From the NCBI GenBank assembly GCA_024196135.1, contig JAMQCK010000052.1, positions 56,481 through 120,480 of the forward strand: DNA of 64,000 bases. The letters run 5' to 3'. The position numbers and the translations under genes are program-made. How positions within the stretch are numbered: the stretch's first letter is position 1; each line of letters starts with the position of its first letter. The DNA comes from Pleurotus ostreatus/Saccharomyces cerevisiae fusant. Taxonomy: Eukaryota; Opisthokonta. Under the pieces are notes generated by a model. It had not been told where the DNA came from and did not search any database. It worked only from the letters and a program-made list of their open reading frames with translations. Positions 58,311 through 64,000 of the stretch are shown here, piece by piece.

Positions 58311-59160
58311 TGATACGACTTGAGGCACTGGCAATGGCGACCCCTTTCGCGATGGATTTAGCGACAGATTTACGACGCGCCGGTACGTTGTGCGGTAGCT
58401 CAAAAGTCACTATTCTTTGCGCGACCACAGTTCTCCATTTCTGTGGCAGCCTGGGGAGCTCATCTGCTGAGACCTGAAGACCTTGGGTTGCTGACTTTAG
58501 CAGGTCACAAAGCGCCGTTCCCTCAGACTTCGAGAATCGGACGAGCATTGAAGTTGAACTTCCGTCTTCACGTGGACGCGGACAGATTTCCGTGAGTTCT
58601 GATCCGTCGGTTGATCCGCGGAAAGAGATTTGATGGCCGACTTTGGCAGATCGCAGTCAGGCTCGCCAGGGCTTGCACCTCAACTGCGTTGACCCTGCAG
58701 GACGCCTGATCATTTCCTGCCTCTGAGCGCCTCGCTTCCCTGATATCATGCCTCAGCCTGCCGAGCCCTTCGATATTCTGGGGCTTCCGAAAATTCAGCG
58801 TGCTCGTCCTTGCTTCTGGCTCCCGGGAGAGCCCAGCGAAGTGCGGTGACCGCAAGAAACTGCGTGCAAGCTTGTCAACTCTGGGAAGCGCAGTTCTCCC
58901 GCTGTATCCTTGCTCCACTGCCAATATGGCCAGCTCCACGAAGCCATCAACGAAGGTGCACCCTTCCTGGTAGCACTCGCGACCATCAAACGTGACGTTC
59001 GGCGCGCGTATAAAGTCGTTCAAAATTCAGGCGAGAATCGGTTTCCGACCTCCCTCCAACCTCCACACAGGAAACGTTCTTGCTCCCCGACAAGGACACC
59101 TCACACTCCCTCCCGCACTCCTTCCTTTGAACGACTCGACCACCCTTCCTAATCGTCATC
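58311..59160. promoter_or_regulatory. Intergenic; promoter of the second small secreted protein gene
   Basis: No gene recognised. TATAAAG at 59009-59015 precedes the ATG at 59161 by ~146 bp, and a C/T-rich leader follows. Confidence 0.5.
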
Positions 59161-59742
59161 ATGCAGTTCGCTCTGTTCTCCTCTGTTGTTCTCTCTGCTC
59201 TCGCGGCTGTCAGCGCGGTCCCCATCAACGCTGCTGACGGCAACTCTCTCGTTGTCTGGTCGCCGAAGATCACGTCCCCCACCGCTGACACCACCTGGAC
59301 CGCTGGTCAGGTATGTGGTTGTTGTTATATATCATTTGCCTCTACTGACGCTGCTCTAGCAATACAACGTTACCTGGTCCACTGACAACGCACCCGACGA
59401 CATCTCCAACGGCGGCTCTGTTGTGCTCGGCCAGAAGGAGACCCTTCTCAACGACCGTGCGTTTCCCCGACTAAATCACCCTCGCCCCCCACTCACTCCC
59501 CCTCTAGAGAAGCTCGCTGATGGCGTCGACCTCCGTGCCGGCTTTGTCACCGTCACCGCCCCTGACGTCAAGACCGGCAAGTACTTCGTTGACTGTAAGC
59601 GTTCTTCACCCTCCGCTCCTCCATCCCCATTCTCACCTCACCTCCAGTGTTCGGCGACTCCGGCAACTGGAGCCCCGAGTTCAAGATCGACAACAAGGAC
59701 AAGCCCGCCGGTCCCTTCGACTGGCTCTTCGGCTCTGCGTAA
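59161..59742 (+). CDS. Small secreted protein, Kre9/Knh1-like N-terminal domain family (paralogue 2)
   Basis: The signal peptide is MQFALFSSVVLSALAAVSAV. The mature domain reads NSLVVWSPKITSPTADTTW, TAGQ, intron, QYNVTWSTDNAPDDISNGGS, VVLGQKETLLND, intron, QKLADGVDLRAGFVTVTAPD, VKTGKYFVD, intron, LFGDSGNWSPEFKIDNKDKP, ending FDWLFGSA. Four exons with boundaries matching those of the minus-strand gene at 16627-17154, so the two are paralogues about 42 kb apart. The C/T-rich leader and TATA box suggest strong expression. One domain only, no GPI signal; probably a secreted or wall-associated protein. A 22-bp tandem repeat lies immediately after the stop. Confidence 0.9.
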
Positions 59743-59767
59743 ACGCAGCTGCCGGCTGTCCTCCGCT

Positions 59768-59855
59768 CGAGCTTGACTACTGTTATCCTCGAGCTTGACT
59801 ACTGTTATCCTCGAGCTTGACTTCTGTTATCCTCGCGCTTGACTACTGTTATCCT
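59768..59855. repeat. 22-bp tandem repeat, four copies, in the 3' flank
   Basis: Units of cgagcttgactactgttatcct at 59768, 59790, 59812 and 59834; the last two carry one substitution each. It starts 26 bp after the stop, so it is probably transcribed in the 3' UTR. Confidence 0.92.
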
Positions 59856-59859
59856 CGCG

Positions 59860-60446
59860 GAAGCTCACTGTACTCTCGCGTATATCACCCGCCCGCGTAC
59901 ATTAATCCCCGGACATTGTGCACCTGTCATGACGACCCCTAGCATCTCAATATCTCTTGTTCTACCGTGTTACCCATGCGAACTTCCTGTGGACGTTACT
60001 AGTTTCTGTTGTTGAGGGTACACGGCCGGACGGCTCGAGCAAAATATTCGTGATTGAGACGGACTCAAATTCTTGCCGGGATGTCTGCACCTGCTTCGAA
60101 AATGTCTCTTACAGAAGTCTTTAGAAGCGGGGTATTTGCACCAACGTTCGCAACTCCATCTCGTAAAGTGTTTGAAGACGCCGAGCGCCCGATGGCCGAA
60201 CGACGACGTCACGAAGGGCAAGTCGTTCACACGGGTAGGTCGAGCTTCTGGTTCATTGCTGGCGCTCTAGGCGAATGAACCATCGGAAACACAGTTGATA
60301 CTACGATACAATACATGCAGGAATATGCTATGGTAGGATTAAAATAGTGCTACGCTGTGTATAGTAGAGAAGAAGGTCGACGTAGAAAATCGAAAGCAAG
60401 CGATAGCGAATTGAACGACGAGATCAAAAGCGTAAGTACAAGGATG
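59860..60446. other. Intergenic between convergent genes, nothing recognised
   Basis: Short frames only; no motif or splice-supported exon. Confidence 0.45.
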
Positions 60447-62833
60447 TCATGAACGAGGCTATACGACGCTCATCAGGCCCATGCAAAGACAGAGAAGGAG
60501 CGCACATACCTGGAAGTTTGAGGTCGTCAGACCGTGCTGAGACGTGCCCGCATCTTGAGTCCCGAAGTTGAAGCCAAAGCCCTGCGTGGTATTGAAGGCA
60601 TCGGGGCGTTGTTGAGTGTAGGTGGTCGCTTGCTGGCCATAGAGATATGTGCCGTAGCTGTCGTGAGAGGGGCGAGGAGGAGGTCGTGAAGTGGTGGGCG
60701 GCCCAGCGGCGCCCGTCATCCTCGAGTGGTACATGACAGTGTGGTGACTGCCTCCGGCGCGAGACTGAACGCCTGGGCTCGAGAACGGCGAGTGAGAGGA
60801 AAAAGATGTCGTGCGATCATTGGCGAAGAAATTTTGTGTGCGTGGGTCTTGAGTGCGAGTCATCGAGGGCAAAGGCGACAACATAGTGCCAGACCCAGGA
60901 CGAAACGGTGTCCTCATCTGCGGACGAGGCCCTTGTATGCGCGCTCTGTGGCCTCCAATATCCTGCCGTAACGTCGGAGAGAGCTCACGGGGGCTGGGTC
61001 GGCCTCCGTCGTATGGCGACAAGGAGTTCGGTGCGCGAGAGGGGTAACGATTAGGTCGAATGCCGTTCATGTCGATGCTGCCGTAGTACGATTGGGCGGG
61101 CCTTGTGGGATCGCCCCCCATACCATTGATTGCGCCGGACATGGTCTGAGCGTCCCCACTTGACGAAGTTGGAGTGCCACTGAATTCGCGGCCGACTGTG
61201 GAGGCAGCAAAGCGGGCGTCGTAGGGACGATTGGATGCGGAGGCGACCTGGCTCTGATCTGGAGGGTTGAATTCGGCGTTGAGTGGGGGCTGGCGTTGGC
61301 TTGGGGGGTCATTGCGAATGCGGCTGTCGTTGCTTGCAGTGCTGTGACCCAGCAGCGCTCTGACATTAGCGCGCTGCAAGGCTTCTAGTGCTTGACGCGT
61401 GTCTTCGACTGCCCTGGCCGAATCCTCTGGACGCGGCGTATGGGTAACGGGCTTGTAGTTCGACGGTATGAGCTCAAGGTCGTCATCCTTGAACTCGTCC
61501 CGCTCCTTCGAGCAGAGTTCGCGGAAGTAACTACTAGTACGTCAGCGGTGAACAGGAAGCAATAGACCAATACGCACCTTTCCCACTTGTCGCTCTTGCC
61601 GATGGGCTTGCCGTACTTCCGGACCTGCTCCGCCAACCAAGTCGTCATTATGCCGAAGAAATCGTCGCCCCTCGGCGGGCGGGGGTTGTAGCGACGTCGC
61701 TTGGCTGGTCGTCCATCGTCCATGTCCTCCTCACGGTCTTCGTCGCCAGCGATGTTGCCCTCATCTTGCTGGCCACCCTCGTTGTCTTGATCGTGCGACT
61801 CCTCGAGTCCGCCCGACTTCAATCGAGCAGCGAGCTGGTCGTGTCTCTTCCGCATAAAGTCGCGCTGATGGGAATCTCGTGAGTATCATGCAAATAAACC
61901 ACCAGGCAACTTACCAGGACGAGCACCCAGAGTGCTAATGTCGAACTGATGGTGTCAATGTCCATCTTCCTCTTGATCAGGTAGCACGTTTCCGTGTGCC
62001 CGAGGGGCTCCCCGCCAAAGCGAACTTGCATCAACTAAAAGGAAGGGTTGTAAACGGGGAAGTACAGAAGACTGAAGACATACCAGATCTCGTAGTATGC
62101 TCCGAACGTAGTTGCACTGCGATTGGGCATAGGACTCGACCTTCTTGATATCTTCCTTGCGGGTGTAGTACTTCACGAGGCCCAGAAACTCCTTCCTGCG
62201 CTTGAGTAGGTCCTGCGCCGTGCGTGAGTGCTGTATTGGTTCGCGAGTTGTTGTCTTGCAACACGCACCTTCACCTCGTGCTTGTGATCGAAGTGAGTAC
62301 GGAAGGGTTGAATGAGTACGCTCTTCGCCACGCCTCGAATAGTTTCCTTGCTTTGTGAGTTACCCGTGTAATCCAGGCAGCACAGCACTCACTTCGGCGG
62401 CATCGCTCAATTCCTGCGCCGTACTATGGGCGACCCCATCCTGAAGCGCATTGACCTTCTCCTCAAGGCGCTCCATCAGCGCGTCGCGCTCCCGATCCTT
62501 CTGGTCCCTCAGAAGCAGCTGGGCGTAGATGAACGCGAAAAGGCCGAAGTCGAGTCGTTCATGGAAGATCTGATCCTCAGTCAACAACCTGTCTCGGCGG
62601 AACCCTCTAAGACTCACATTCTGGAAGTCCCGCAGCTCACGGCATGCTTCAGATCGCAGATTTTTCATGATTGCAATTTGCTTGGTGAACCGCTCGACTT
62701 CAGGGGAGGCCGATGAGGGACCACCACGGGGATGCCCACCGCCGCCGCCAGCTGTACGCTCATTTCTGACAGATGGGTTGTGTGCACCCTGAGAAGAAGA
62801 ATAAGGAGAAGGAGAGAAAAGGCTGTCGGACAT
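60447..62833 (-). CDS. Conserved-looking hypothetical protein, coiled-coil N-half and disordered C-half
   Basis: The ATG at 62833 gives MSDSLFSPSPYSSSQGAHNP, then a Gly-rich linker. The helical N-half has VERFTKQIAIMKNLRSEACR, FQNVSLRGFRRDRLLTEDQI, LDFGLFAFIYAQLLLRDQKD and MERLEEKVNALQDGV (coiled coil). A second folded part spread over several exons reads LLKRRKEFLGLVKYYTRKED, QVRFGGEPLGHTETCYLIKR, KMDIDTISSTLALWVLVL, then an acidic stretch (EDREEDMDDGRPAKRRRY with a basic NLS-like end) and DDFFGIMTTWLAEQVRKYGK. The last ~300 residues are Ser/Pro/Gly-rich. The end is probably NFQPRS at 60447 after a small intron (donor GTATGT, branch CTGAT); read-through would end at 60459. No family recognised. 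A nuclear role is suggested only by the basic patch. Confidence 0.75.
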
Positions 62834-64000
62834 GAACAAAGGAGTGAGCGAATGTGAAGGACAGAACAGACGCGTCTTTGGAGAGAAGGGATGGAAAAGC
62901 GTTCCGAGTCACGTGGCACACCCACACGGTCACGAGTTGTTTGGTTCGACTTTCTGCAGTTGCGTTTGCCAATCGCGAGTCGAATCAGTGATACGCCCTG
63001 CGGCTGATAAACGCGGAAAAATACATATAAACAGGCGAAATAGCCACATTGGTCTGGATCATACGGACGGTCCCGTATATATCGCACCGGCGTCGCGACT
63101 GTACAACGGGCGCGCCGGGGGTATTTTATGACACAGAAAACCAGGGAGACTACGCTTCCTAACCTTCGATATCTCTAGTCGGCAGTGCTACCCACCCGCA
63201 GCGACCGACCGAGGATAGCAGAGAGCTCTTCGGCGCCTGATCACGAGTCTGCGTGTCGTCGATGACATCCTGCGAGTCCTTTGGCAGGCCCTACTATATT
63301 CAGTAGCAGCGCTCTCCGCGCCTCAAGCCTTCGGTCCGCTTGCCGCACTGCGACAATGTCCTAGATAATCGTTGGGGCTCGGACAAGCCTTCCTGCTGCT
63401 CGCCGTCATGCGGAGACACGCAGAGTACTGCTTCGGCAGGATTCGAACCATCAACGTGACCACACGTGACTTCGGCTCCGAGCGCGTGTCGCTCGGACAT
63501 CGCCGAGTTGAACCTCGAACCGAGTGTCGGCGCCGGCGAACGCTGTCCACCTCGGTGAGGGATTTACGCCCCGTGTATTGTCGGTCCAGAACGCGTCCTC
63601 CCCGCCGCAACGGCCTCTGAGCCCGCGCCGCGCGCAAGGGAACCGGTGGAGCCCAGGCAGGCACTGCTCTGGTAAACATCAACAAGTATGGAATCGCGCC
63701 CGGCATCGCGGCGCAGGAGGATACCCGACCAGTCAACCGCTTTACCGCCAGGAACCGCAGCCATTGCGCGATTATTTGGACCGGAGGACGCGCGGATAGG
63801 CGTTATAGTTGGACTTTGACTCAGAGATAGGGTTTTGGTGTTGCCGACCGGCCTGGACGGCCGAGCCGACGCGTTCATGTTATATACCGAGACCTACATA
63901 CGATTCAGGGACTTTTCGGCCCCCACGCAGAGAAGTCATAGCTTACCACACACCACACCAAATCACAAACCAACCGCGTTCATACGCATAAACACATCAT
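62834..64000. other. Right-edge stretch without a recognised gene
   Basis: Contains the promoter of the coiled-coil gene near 62840-63100 (tacatataaa at ~63022 is a TATA-like candidate on either strand). Frames at 63300-63880 are GC-rich overlaps with no domain. A gene starting just beyond 64000 is possible; ttatatacc at ~63880 could be its TATA box. Confidence 0.35.

Noticed and set aside
58568..59023. 151-codon minus-strand frame between DUF6593 D and the secreted protein
   Set aside because: Overlaps the probable promoter and TATA box of the gene at 59161 and shows no conserved block.
63425..63485. tRNA-like box B (ggattcgaacc) on the minus strand
   Set aside because: The T-stem has two mismatches and no cloverleaf with a 7-bp acceptor and anticodon arm could be drawn; more likely chance or a tRNA-derived fragment.
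63323..63878. Minus-strand frames of ~100-137 codons at the right edge
   Set aside because: GC-rich, Arg/Ala/Ser-heavy and mutually overlapping, without family motifs.

Overview
The window looks like a gene-dense stretch of a filamentous basidiomycete nuclear genome, most likely an agaricomycete and possibly a polypore. The evidence is GC-rich coding DNA, many 50-60 nt introns with GTGCGT/GTACGT/GTGAGT donors, and lineage-typical families (DUF6593 array, F-box/LRR proteins, Kre9/Knh1-like small secreted proteins, a DUF4246 oxygenase-like enzyme). Genus and species cannot be read from the sequence. Gene boundaries below were spliced by eye from reading frames and splice motifs, so small exon errors are possible.

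Layout, left to right. 1-1900: 5' part of a FAN1-type DNA-repair nuclease (minus, runs off the left edge). 2864-6111: a transposon patch, with a 5'-truncated LINE (15-bp target duplication, A24 tail) next to a 961-bp element with 321-bp terminal inverted repeats. 6252-8135: isovaleryl-CoA dehydrogenase (minus). 8643-10020: unknown protein (minus). 10145-11813: inositol-pentakisphosphate 2-kinase (minus), divergent from a DUF3712/Tag1-like membrane protein (12297-14164, plus). 14629-16101: Zn2Cys6 transcription factor. 16627-17154: small secreted Kre9/Knh1-like protein (minus). 17758-22204: SNF2 ATPase. 22335-25295: dynamin GTPase. 25661-26185: a second TIR element. 26370-26889: a small single-pass membrane protein. 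27105-34548: a very large minus-strand gene joining a CCCH zinc finger, about 1,500 residues of repeat-rich disorder, ankyrin-like sequence and a ClpB-type AAA+ domain. 36799-38227: glycerol dehydrogenase. 39026-41082: DUF4246. 42073-44061: HMG-box factor. 44591-45122: Harbinger/Tourist-like MITE with TAA duplication. 45399-47025: F-box protein. 47381-50030: IML2/TTC39-like protein. 50578-51756: TAF12. 52018-53105: RRS1. 53624-58310: four tandem DUF6593 genes, two with long polyglycine tails. 59161-59742: a second Kre9/Knh1-like protein. 60447-62833: coiled-coil/disordered protein of unknown function. 62834-64000: nothing recognised.

Most genes are housekeeping: DNA repair, leucine catabolism, inositol-phosphate metabolism, transcription, ribosome assembly, membrane dynamics. 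They do not form an obvious pathway cluster. The accessory-looking parts are the DUF6593 array, the four mobile elements (one LINE, three non-autonomous DNA elements of at least two classes), and the CCCH-ankyrin-AAA+ fusion. The fusion and the array are the best candidates for undescribed biology.
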